Part shown: positions 55,502-64,000 of the stretch, one piece after another
Layout: every line of letters starts with the position of its first letter
Position numbering within the stretch: the first letter of the stretch is position 1
Source: Aristolochia californica
Taxonomy: Eukaryota; Streptophyta; Magnoliopsida; Piperales; Aristolochiaceae
Assembly (NCBI GenBank): GCA_029961685.1
Contig: JARWKL010000009.1
Location: forward strand, 10,683,758-10,747,757
Direction: 5' to 3'
Length of the DNA: 64,000 nt
Notes under the pieces: generated by a model
What the model was told of the DNA's origin: nothing
Seen by the model: the letters and a program-made list of their open reading frames with translations, nothing else
Database searches by the model: none
Translations under genes and position numbers: made by a program

Positions 55502-55508
55502 CAAACCT

Positions 55509-55961
55509 TGTTCTTCTTCTAGCGGTTTGCAACAAATGGTCTCATAACAATTCTTTCTTTCCATATGGTACCTTCATCCCACGATTTTTATATGACAAAT
55601 TATACCTTGTCAAAAAGCTTTGTGAGTCTGCTCTTCAATGCAACAATTTTTTTTAGAAATATGATATTTCTACAAATTGAAATCGACTTATGAAGAAGGA
55701 AAGGTTGAGCAGCAAGAAGGCAATAAGAGACAACAAGAAGTTTCAATAATCTAACAATTTGAACCATCAATAACGCAACTTTATATGCCAATTGGCTCCC
55801 AAGAAAGATAATTGAGTCTATTTTCTAATGCAAACAAACAGTTTCTCCATCCAATTTTTTTAGGGAAAGAAATCAATGTCCGAAGAAGCAAAAGTCCTGC
55901 ACGAAGCTGGTTGTTGGCAACAAAACATGAATTCTAATCCATGCTCGATTTTCAAGTCACT
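55509..55961 (+). other. Unassigned DNA, weak P-leader similarity
   Basis: Contains AAATCGACTTATGAAG and GCAGCAAGAAGG stretches resembling the P leader modules, so it may be an older relative of the same leader. Cut by the gap. Confidence 0.35.
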
Positions 55962-56061
55962 NNNNNNNNNNNNNNNNNNNNNNNNNNNNNNNNNNNNNNN
56001 NNNNNNNNNNNNNNNNNNNNNNNNNNNNNNNNNNNNNNNNNNNNNNNNNNNNNNNNNNNNN
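55962..56061. other. Assembly gap (100 N)
   Basis: Exactly 100 N, the conventional placeholder for a gap of unknown size. Confidence 0.99.
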
Positions 56062-57252
56062 TGATAATATCCCATGGGCTCTTGAAGCCCATGAAAACCT
56101 TCCTCCTAGTTTATTTTTAATTTTTAAGTTTCTTATCTTATTTTGTTAATTGAAAAATCTAAATAAAGCTATCTTAATAAGTTCAAATCTATCATAATAT
56201 TTTATTAATAAACCCATCTTCTACTTTCCATTATATTTTCCATTGTGTACACTAACACAATAAAGTACTTTACTTTGTACTTTTCATCGAGCACACTAAG
56301 GCCTCGTTAGTACACTCTAAAGTGAAAGTGAAAGTGAAAATGAATTACTTTCACTAGCGAAAATAGCCCAAAACATGTTAGTGTGCACCGTAAATGGCAA
56401 GTGGCACTCATTCTTGAGAAAAAATGAGGGAAAGTGAAACCACTCCTCCCTAAGGCTAGTGAATTAACTTTCACCCGCGTGCTCACTCACTCTTTCACTC
56501 TTCTTATGCTCATTCTGCCCTCTCACTTTTGCATTTGAAAATAATAAAATTAAATATTTATTTAAGTATTTTATTTATATATTTAATGAAATTAAAAAAT
56601 ATTAATTTAATTAATTAATTATTAATTTAAACAAGTTGAAATTTATCTTACGTTATAAATAGAATAGTTAAATAAAATTATATTATAAAAATTAAATCTA
56701 ACAGAGTAATGTTAATATTTTTTGAAATTATTTATATATTTAAAACGAGTTAGTTGTTTTTATTAGTTTATAACTACTTAAAATTTATTTTATTTTAGCC
56801 AAATATAGCTATCTAAAATAAAAGTTAAATCTATTAGATGAATTTATAAAAAAAAATTATTTATATAAAATCCTTATTTTTATCATTATATTTAATGACT
56901 ATTTTAAGAGTGAGAATTTAGATTTTGTAAAGTAACAATTTGATTAACATTTGGATAATATAAAAGTAAGGGTTTATTTAATCATTTTATATATACTTAA
57001 TTAAATAAATTTTCTTAATTTATTTTTAATTATTTAATACTTTAAAATAAATTATATATATTAGAGTTTATTTAAATAAAAATATAATAAAATTAAATTT
57101 GTAAAAGTATTTTTGAATAATAAATTACCATATTTTTTATTTACATAAATTTATAAATTTTAATATTATATTTCAAGAGTGAGAATTTAGATATTAAAAA
57201 GTAACAATTTGATTAAGCATTTGGATATCATAAAAGTAAAATTTGTTAAGTA

Positions 57253-57298
<46 letters not shown>

Positions 57299-57540
57299 TT
57301 AAATTTATAAAGTTTAATTATTATTATTATTATTGATGAATTAAGAAGAGTTAAAATCTATCCTAACTTATTAATAGAAAAGTTAGATAAAAAATATCCT
57401 ATAAAATTTAAATATATTAGAGTATTTTATTAATAAATCTCTTATGTACTTTCCACTAAAATTTCCATTGTGCATACTAACATAAAAAAAATAATTCACT
57501 TTCACTTTAACTTTGAAAATACACTTACCCCCCCTTGAAG
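56062..57540. mobile_element. AT-rich inverted-repeat element(s), non-coding
   Basis: A left end at about 56290-56400 (TAAAGTGAAAGTGAAAGTGA, GAATTACTTTCAC, ATGTTAGTGTGCAC) is matched by the reverse complement of 57435-57540 (TTAAAGTGAAAGTGAATTA, ATGTTAGTATGCAC), giving imperfect inverted repeats of about 100 bp around 1.2 kb of very AT-rich DNA. 56062-56290 resembles the right end again (ACTTTCCATTATATTTTCCA), so a second copy probably ends here beyond the gap. Internal direct repeat: GAGTGAGAATTTAGAT near 56911 and 57178. Superfamily not assignable. Confidence 0.6.
57264..57292. repeat. AT dinucleotide microsatellite
   Basis: An uninterrupted TA repeat of about 28 bases inside the AT-rich element. 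Confidence 0.9.
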
Positions 57541-58074
57541 TTTTTAGGAATGATTTCTAGGGAAACTATTCGTACGAAAGTAATCTTTTCTTTTAAGATG
57601 TGCAAATATCTGAAAAAAGAAAATTCCATATTGCCTTGTGACAAGAAAGGTGTATGAAAGGACCTGAAAATGTAAATAGCTAAAGTCCATTAGGCTCAAG
57701 AAATAAGCACTAAAAGGGTGGACCTAAATTGTATCTTCTCACTGTATGGAAGTTGGAATTTGGATGAAAAGGATTGAATGAGAAATGGAATGTGTAGCGC
57801 AATATCCATAAAGAGCAAGAGGTGAAAAAAAAATGGCAAAAACCAAGACAAGTGTGAATGATAAACAATTCTTGTGCTCCTAAAACATCATTCTAATATC
57901 CAAATTTCAATAAGTACTTCATCACACAATATAATAAAACTTATTATGACACATTAACCATCCTTTTAGAACATCTACGAATTACACTTCCACATTCAAC
58001 CATCACAACACACATTTCTGAATGCTCAAATCAATGGTGTCAGATAAAAGAACTTGTAATGGATATAGTTGGAA
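57541..58074. other. Flanking DNA before copia E, nothing recognised
   Basis: No gene, RNA or repeat is seen. Confidence 0.5.
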
Positions 58075-58079
58075 CACCG

Positions 58080-58400
58080 TGTTACGATATGTTAAAATGT
58101 ATATTAAATGTAATTTATGTTCATAATTGTTGTATAATTTGGGATATGTACATAGGGTTATTTGATTAGGCTTAATGGGGGGGGGGGGGGGGGGGGGGGG
58201 GGGGGTATTGTCTTGGGCCCATGGGCCATTTTGTAATAGGAAAACCTAAAGGTTAAATACCTAATGAAAGGGGGAAAATCCCCAACGGAAACATTTTGAT
58301 TAATCTTTCGTCTGCTTTGTTTCGCCGTGAAACCAGAGAGCTACGCTCTCTCTTGTGGGTGTTTGGACTGTTCCGTCAGTCCCTTGATTTTGATTTGTCA
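58080..58400 (+). repeat. 5' LTR of copia E
   Basis: 321 bp, TGTTACGATATG to GATTTGTCA. Holds a 29-base G run at 58177-58205, which in the 3' LTR is a broken G-rich tract. Confidence 0.95.
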
Positions 58401-58412
58401 TGGTATCAGAGC

Positions 58413-59094
58413 TCTGAAGATTAACCGTTCGACGCATTTTTGTCCGATGACCTCTGTTGTTTGACGAGTTTTTTTTTTTTTCGGCATTGATTTCGGGCGT
58501 TGTTAGAAAAACTTGTCGGGTGGTTCCGTTGCCGGAAAAGCTACGGGGGTTCCGTTGCCAGGAAGAGGGTTCTAGCCGGAAGGGGAAACGAAAGGAAGAG
58601 GGTTCTCGCCAGAAGGGGAAACGAAAGGGGTGGTTTTCGGGGGTTGTCGGAAAGCATTGTCCGAGCTCGGGAAAGTTGTGGTTCCGTCGTCGGGAAAGCT
58701 CCATCGGTGGTTTCGTTGTCAGAGAAGCTACAACGGGAAGGGGGTTCTCGTCGGAAAACTCGCCGGAAGGGGGAACGAAGGTACGATTTTTTTTTGTCCC
58801 GCGCATTCGATTGATTATTTTGCATAAGGTCGTTATGCAATTTGCAAACCTTTGGGGGCCGATTTGAAATTTCTGAAAGTTTTGGGGGCCATTCTGGAAT
58901 TTCTGAAGGTGTTGAGGGTGTTTTTCGAATTTCTAATAGTTTGGGGGTCTAATTCGAATTTCTGTTAACCTTGGGGCAAATCTTGGATTGCTGCAAGTGT
59001 AGGGGTCTACTTGAAATTTCTGAAAAGTGGGGTATGTTTTAAATTTCTTATCCTACAGGGGTGCATTAGGAATTTTGCTAGATTCGATCTTATC
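58413..59094 (+). repeat. Copia E leader with two repeat arrays
   Basis: 58562-58627 has a tandem pair of about 33-bp units (GAAGAGGGTTCT then GGAAGGGGAAACGAAAG). 58848-59050 has about six degenerate 33-40-bp units built on TTTGGGGGNC..GAATTTCTGAAAG. Open frames on both strands in this region arise from these repeats and are not genes. Confidence 0.8.
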
Positions 59095-61784
59095 ATGCCA
59101 GCAGACAAGTCCGATTTCGCTACTATTTGATTCACGGGAAAGAACTACGGTACTTGGGAATTTTAGTTCCGGTTATTTGTTCAGGGAAGAGGTTTATGGG
59201 GTCATATTGATGGGAGTGATTTGGCACCTGGCGATGATAACGCATTGTCAAAATGGATCATCATGGATGCTAGAGTCATGACTTGGATACTTGGATCTCT
59301 TGAGCCTCACTAGTCCCAAATCTGAGGCCCTACAAAACTGTTGTAGATATGTAGAATTACCTCCACAAGGTTTATCGTCAAACCAGCACGGCCCATCGAT
59401 TATAAGTTGAATATGAACTTGAAAATTTCACCCAAGGCAGTCGTTCGATTGAAGAATATCTTTCGGGCTTCCAAAATCTATGGGTTGATTACATTGACAT
59501 TGTTTACGAGGATGTCCCTGTTGCTGCTCTCTCTGTTGTGCAAGCTGAACATGACACCAGTAAACGGGATCAATTCTTGATGAAGCTTCGTCCCGAGTTT
59601 GAGATTGCTTAATCACATCTGATGAATCGTCATCCAGTGCCGTCCCTGGATACCTGTTTGAGTGAACTTCTCTGGGAGGAGCAGCGCTTTACTACTCAGG
59701 CTGGCATGGAACCTCGCGTTCAGGCTGATCTCTCTGCTCCTGTAGCTTAAGTAGCACAAGGAAGACCTAAGGGTCGGGATACCAGTTCTGTTCAGTGCTT
59801 CCACTGCAAGGCTTATGGTCACTTTGTTCGGAACTGCCCTCAGGCTGATCTCTCGGCTCCTTTAGCTTATGTAGCACAAGGAAGACCTAAGGGTCAGGAA
59901 ACCAGTTCTGTTCAGTGCTTCCACTACAAGGCTTATGGTCACTTTGTTCGGAACTGCCCCAAGAGGTCGGTTCTGTTCTATAGCTATTGTAAAAAGCCGG
60001 GTCATCACATCACCGTTTGCCCTACACGACCTGAAAGGAGGAAGCCAACAGCTTATCATGTATCCACCGATACATCTAGTTCTGCCGCATTGCCGCCTGC
60101 CACTTCAGTCCCTATCATTCCTGTTCCACCAGCACCTACCAGTTCCACCACTCTCACTCCTGAAATGGTACAACAGATGATCATTTCTTCCTTTTCTACT
60201 TTTGGTATCTCGGGTAAACAGAACCTTTCTACTCAACCATGGTATTTTGATTTTGGTGTCTCTAACCACATGACCAACAATGTGGTATCTCTTTCAAATG
60301 TCAGAAAGTATGATGGCAATATGTACATCAACACTGCTGATGGTAGTACTCTGCCTATAAGTGTTGTTGGTGATCTCTCTCCATCTTTAGTTGATGTCTT
60401 TGTGTCTCCTGACCTGTCGACAAACCTTTTGTATGGTTGTCAATTGGTTGATAAAAACTGTAATGTTCAGTTTTCTCGCTTTGGCTGTGTTGTGCAGGAT
60501 CAAGCGTCGGGGAAGGTGATCGCGAAGGGGCCTAAAGTGGGCAGGCTATTTCCACTTAAAGTCTTTCTATCCACTGTTATTCCCCGTTCTCCTGTAATTT
60601 CTTTTGCTTGTAATGTTGTTGGATCTGACCCTAAGTTGTGGCATAGACGTCTAGGCCACCCAAACTTGTCTATACTTCGTACATTATTTAAATTGGGTTT
60701 ATTAGGCAATCAAGATTGTACTTCTCATGATACGTCTTTTGACTGTTCATCATGTAAACTTGGCAAAAGTAAAACTCTATCATTTCTGCATCATTCCTCT
60801 CATGCCTCCCACTGATTTGACCTTATTCATAATGATGTTTGGGGAATTGCTCCCGTTATCTCGCATGAACAAATTAAGTACTTTGTCACCTTTATCGATG
60901 ACTTTAGTCGATTTACCTTAGTCTACTTCCTACGGGCTAAGTCTAAAGTTTTTGTCGTTTTTAAGAGGTTTCTTGCACTCATTGAAACACAGTTCTCCGC
61001 TCTGACTCTGGAGGCGAGTACATGTCGGCAGAATTCCAAGAATTTCTTCAAAGCAAAGGCATTATCTCTCAACATTCTTGTCCCTCGACACCCCAACAAA
61101 ATGGTGTTGCTAAGCGCAAAAATCGTCACCTTCTTGATATGGGTCTGCACCCTTCTCATTGAATCATCCATTCCTCCTAGGTTTTGGTGTGAAGCTCTCT
61201 CTACCTTCGTCCATTTAATTAACCCCCTGCCTTCGCCTGTCTTGCATCATGTCTCTCCCTTTGTTAAATTATTTGGTTATTCTCTGTCCTACATAGATCT
61301 TCGGACGTTCGGTTGTGTTTGTTTCGTGCATTTACCTGATCATGAACGATATAAACTTACAACCCAATCTGTTATGTGTGCATTTCTTGGGTATGCCGGT
61401 TCTCAAAAGGGTTATGTTTGCTATGATCCTCAGGCGTGTCGAGTCCTTGTTTCTCGGAATGTGGTCTTCTTTGAAAACCAATATTTCTTTCCCTCTCAAG
61501 TTACACTTCCGTCTACCTCTTTTTCTAGTTTGCCGAGCTTTGATGAGCTTCAACCCACTGCCTCGCTGCCCTCTCCTCCTTCTGACCTAGCTCTTGCTCC
61601 TGATCCTCCCTCTCCTCCTGCTCCCCTCAATCTTCACAGATCCACACGTAGTTCTCACCCTCCTGACCGGTATGGTTTTCCCTCCCCTGTATCTCTGGTA
61701 GCTACTTTGTCTTCTATTTCCATTCCTTCTGGCCATAAACAGGCTATAGCACATGAGTGTTGGAAAAAGGCCATGCAAAACTAA
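59095..61784 (+). pseudogene. Copia E gag, protease and integrase
   Basis: Gag starts MPADKSDFATI at 59095 and has a TGA after 11 codons, then many stops. The CCHC knuckle region is duplicated with an exact 120-bp period (59721 and 59841): CFHCKAYGHFVRNC in the first unit, CFHYKAYGHFVRNC (a Cys lost) in the second, followed by a third knuckle-like CKKPGHHITVC. A long frame 60090-60815 holds the protease, whose DSG is changed to DFG (WYFDFGVSNHMT), and the pre-integrase LWHRRLGHPN. The integrase core follows with a TGA at 60813 and frameshifts (HNDVWGI, FIDDFSRFT), then a C-terminal frame 61101-61784 (RTFGCVCFVHLPDHERY). Inactive. Confidence 0.92.
59721..59960 (+). repeat. 120-bp tandem duplication of the gag knuckle
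   Basis: CAGGCTGATCTCTCTGCTCC at 59721 and its copy at 59841 start two units of exactly 120 bp (40 codons), so the duplication keeps frame. Confidence 0.95.
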
Positions 61785-63258
61785 ACTACAAGCGCTAGAG
61801 GAGAATCACACCTGGGACATTGTGGCTTGCCCTCCTACTATTCAGCCTCTTGGAAGTAAGTGGGTCTTCTTTGTCAAGCTGCGTTCAGATGGATCGTTGG
61901 ATCGGTACAAAGCCTGTCTTGTGGCCCTGGGGAACAGGTAGGAATATGGGATTGATTATGAGGAAACTTTTGCCCCAGTTGCCAAGATGACCACAGTTCG
62001 TACTATCTTAGCCAGTGCGGCCTCTCAATCTTGGCCATTGCATCAGATGGATGTGAAGAATGCCTTTCTCCACGGTGATCTGCAGGAAGACGTCTATATA
62101 AAGCGTCCCTCGGGTATGTCTACATCCTCTCCTGATCATGTCTACAAGCTACAATGTCCTTTGTATGGGCTTAAACAAGTCCCCCGAGCTTGGTTTGAGA
62201 AATTTCGCAGCATACTTATCCTCCACCAGTTTACCCAGAGTCAGTATGATTCATCTCTCTTTAATCATAAGTCTATTGCGGGCAAGGTCATTCTCTTGGT
62301 TTATGTGGATGACATCATCATTACTAGCACTGATTCTGGACTGATTACCAAGCTTCAAAAGGTGTTGCATGCCACTTTTCATATGAAGGATCTTGGACGC
62401 CTCACTTACTTCTTAGGGCTGGAGGTCCATCACACACTCAAAGGTATTTTCTTAAACCAACATAAGTATATTCAAGATCTTATCACACTCGCTGGGTTGG
62501 AGGACACATCTTCGGTGGCTACCCCTATGGAGGTCAATGTCACATATCGGAAAGATGAAGGGACTCTCCTTGATGATCCGACTATCTATCGACGACTAGT
62601 CGGGAGTCTCATCTACTTGACTACTACTCACCCGAACATTTCCCATGTTGTTCATAAGGTCAGTCAGTTTATGGCATCTCCTCGACAGCTTCATCTTGCG
62701 GCAGTTCAGCGCATCATCTGCTATCTGCGCAGCTCCCCTACTCGTGGTTTATTCTTTCCTACCGGCTCCACGCTACAACTGGTTGCCTACGGTGATGCTG
62801 ATTGGGCAGGGTGCCCCGATACCCGTTGCTCTACTACAGGCTGGTGTATGTTTTTAGGCGATGCACTGATTTTTTGGAAATGTAAGAAACAAGATCGAGT
62901 GTCCAAGTCATCTACCGAGGCCGAGTATCGTGCTATGTCTACTGCGTGTTCGGAAGTTATTTGGCTCCGTGGTCTTCTTGCTGAGCTCCAGTTTCCTCAG
63001 CCCTCATCTACACCGCTTCATGCAGATAATACAAGTACTATACAGATTGCAGCCAATCCGATTTTTCATGAGTGTACCGAGCATATTGAGGTTGACTGTC
63101 ACTCCATCCGCGACACTTTGGAGCGCCAGGTAATATCTCTTCTATACATTTCTTCGGATCTTCAAGTGGCCGATGTCTTCACCAAAGCATCGTCTCAATC
63201 CCGACATAATTTTTTGGTTGGCAAATTGTTGTTGGTTGACTCACCATCATCAATTTGA
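61785..63258 (+). pseudogene. Copia E reverse transcriptase and RNase H
   Basis: A one-base insertion near 61784 separates this from the integrase frame, and a TAG at 61939-61941 (a Gln codon in relatives) breaks the RT start. After that 423 codons are open. RT motifs: VAKMTTVRTILASAASQSWP, MDVKNAFLHGDLQEDV, PLYGLKQVPRAWFEKF, and catalytic YVDD within LLVYVDDIIIT. RNase H: GDADWAGCPDTRCSTTGW, KSSTEAEYRAMS, HADNTSTIQIAANP and VDCHSIRD. All RT/RNase H active-site blocks look preserved in this stretch. TGA at 63256-63258 abuts the polypurine tract. Confidence 0.95.
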
Positions 63259-63265
63259 GGGGGGA

Positions 63266-63582
63266 TGTTACAATATGTTAAAATGTATATTAAATGTAAT
63301 TTATGTTCATAATTGTTGTATAATTTGAAATATGTGCATAGGGTTATTTCATTAGGCATAATGGGACGGGGGGGGAAGGGTGGGGGTGTCGTCTTGGGCC
63401 CATGGGCCAATTTGTAACAAGAAAACCTAAAGGTTAAATACCTAATGAAAGGGGGAAAATCCCCAATGGAAACATTTTTGATTAATCTTTTGTCTGCTTC
63501 GTTTCGTCGTGAAACCAGAGAGCTACGCTCTCTCTTGTGGGTGTTTGGACTGTTCCGTCAGTCCCTTGATTTTGATTTGTCA
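63266..63582 (+). repeat. 3' LTR of copia E
   Basis: 317 bp, TGTTACAATATG to GATTTGTCA, then the duplication caccg. Confidence 0.95.
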
Positions 63583-63587
63583 CACCG

Positions 63588-63835
63588 AGCCTGCAACAAA
63601 CTTGAGTCATAATGACAGGGAGGTTCCAGGAATAGATGCGATGTCCACAATATGAAGGCCTGATAGTAGTTACTTTACTTTCAATTGGTTTAATTCAAAG
63701 ACTGAATTTGCTTCAACCGTGATTCATGTTTGGAGTGTTTGTTGGAGTCAGTTGGTAGAAGAGTTTGTAATGAAAGGGACGGAGAGACAACAGTAAGGAT
63801 TCCCTGCAAGAACAACAATGAATAATTCATATTCA

Positions 63836-63890
<55 letters not shown>

Positions 63891-64000
63891 TTTTTCCTAA
63901 ATGCTTTTGTCAGTGTGGTGCTTGCAATCAATTGAAAGAGGGGTACTAAATTTTTATATAAAAGGAACATTTCATGCTTAACCTTGTAGATAATTATTCT
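63588..64000. other. Flanking DNA with GA microsatellite
   Basis: No gene recognised up to the window edge. A pure GA repeat of about 48 bases lies at 63841-63888. Confidence 0.7.

Larger units (their letters stand above)
58075..63587 (+). mobile_element. Copia E: structurally complete element
   Basis: 5' LTR 58080-58400, primer site 58401-58412 (TGGTATCAGAGC), leader, gag-pol 59095-63258, polypurine tract about 63254-63265, 3' LTR 63266-63582. The duplication caccg is perfect at 58075-58079 and 63583-63587. The two LTRs differ at roughly 14 positions outside the G run (about 95% identity by eye), so it is the youngest full-length element in the window, but its frames are broken. Confidence 0.95.

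Noticed and set aside
55860..56075. Open frames crossing the N run on both strands
   Set aside because: They exist only because N codons are read through; no gene evidence.
58300..58867. Overlapping 100-170-codon frames in the copia E leader
   Set aside because: They lie across the LTR edge, primer site and leader repeats; composition is biased and overlapping on both strands.
63841..63888. Functional GAGA element
   Set aside because: A plain dinucleotide microsatellite with no gene next to it in the window.

Overview
This is plant nuclear DNA. The evidence is Ty1/copia retrotransposons primed by initiator Met-tRNA (primer sites resembling TGGTATCAGAG), plant-type hAT transposons, a Tourist-like MITE, a spliced nuclear gene for a plastid-type RRM protein, and fragments of plant gene families (CDPK, QWRF, P4-ATPase). 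The base composition and gene types fit a eudicot-like angiosperm; the species cannot be read from the sequence. A run of exactly 100 N at 55962-56061 is a scaffold gap.

The window is a transposon graveyard with one intact-looking host gene. Region 1 (1-20.8 kb) is a nested stack. Copia element D (minus strand, from 20788 down to 3364) was split by a non-coding LTR element, P0 (about 3748-18340). P0 was split by a 12-kb hAT transposon (4297-16459). The hAT holds four later insertions: chimeric LTR element S (5482-9731), a solo LTR of family Q (9756-10231), non-coding LTR element P1 (10449-13247) and a solo LTR (14366-14759) inside the transposase gene.

Region 2 (21.9-27.3 kb) is the host gene, a three-exon minus-strand gene for a 369-residue plastid RRM protein (RBD1-like). 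Its 4-kb first intron holds a GA-rich inverted-repeat element and a TRIM-like element with tandem 161-bp units. A second hAT element (27543-30483), carrying an exon resembling a stomatin-like protein, lies about 245 bp upstream of its start codon.

Region 3 (30.9-41 kb) holds copia elements B and A head to tail on the minus strand, both ending near the integrase/RT boundary, then degenerate P-like and Q-family remains. Region 4 (42.7-52 kb) is copia C (minus) with non-coding element P3 and a truncated LINE inserted in it. Region 5 (52.7-55.5 kb) is P2, a complete non-coding LTR element. After the gap come AT-rich inverted-repeat elements and copia E (58080-63582), structurally complete with a perfect 5-bp target duplication (caccg) but with broken reading frames.

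The most notable object is element S. It is a complete LTR retrotransposon body (two 441-442-bp LTRs, Met primer site, polypurine tract, exact caatt target duplication) with no reverse transcriptase. It carries intronless fragments of at least five unrelated host genes: P4-ATPase, CDPK, GH1 beta-glucosidase, calreticulin and QWRF protein. Most lie in one 513-codon open frame. The P family (P0-P3) is a second notable system: 2.7-3.0-kb LTR elements with no coding capacity, whose LTR start exists in a long and a short form, as if set by two alternative polypurine tracts.
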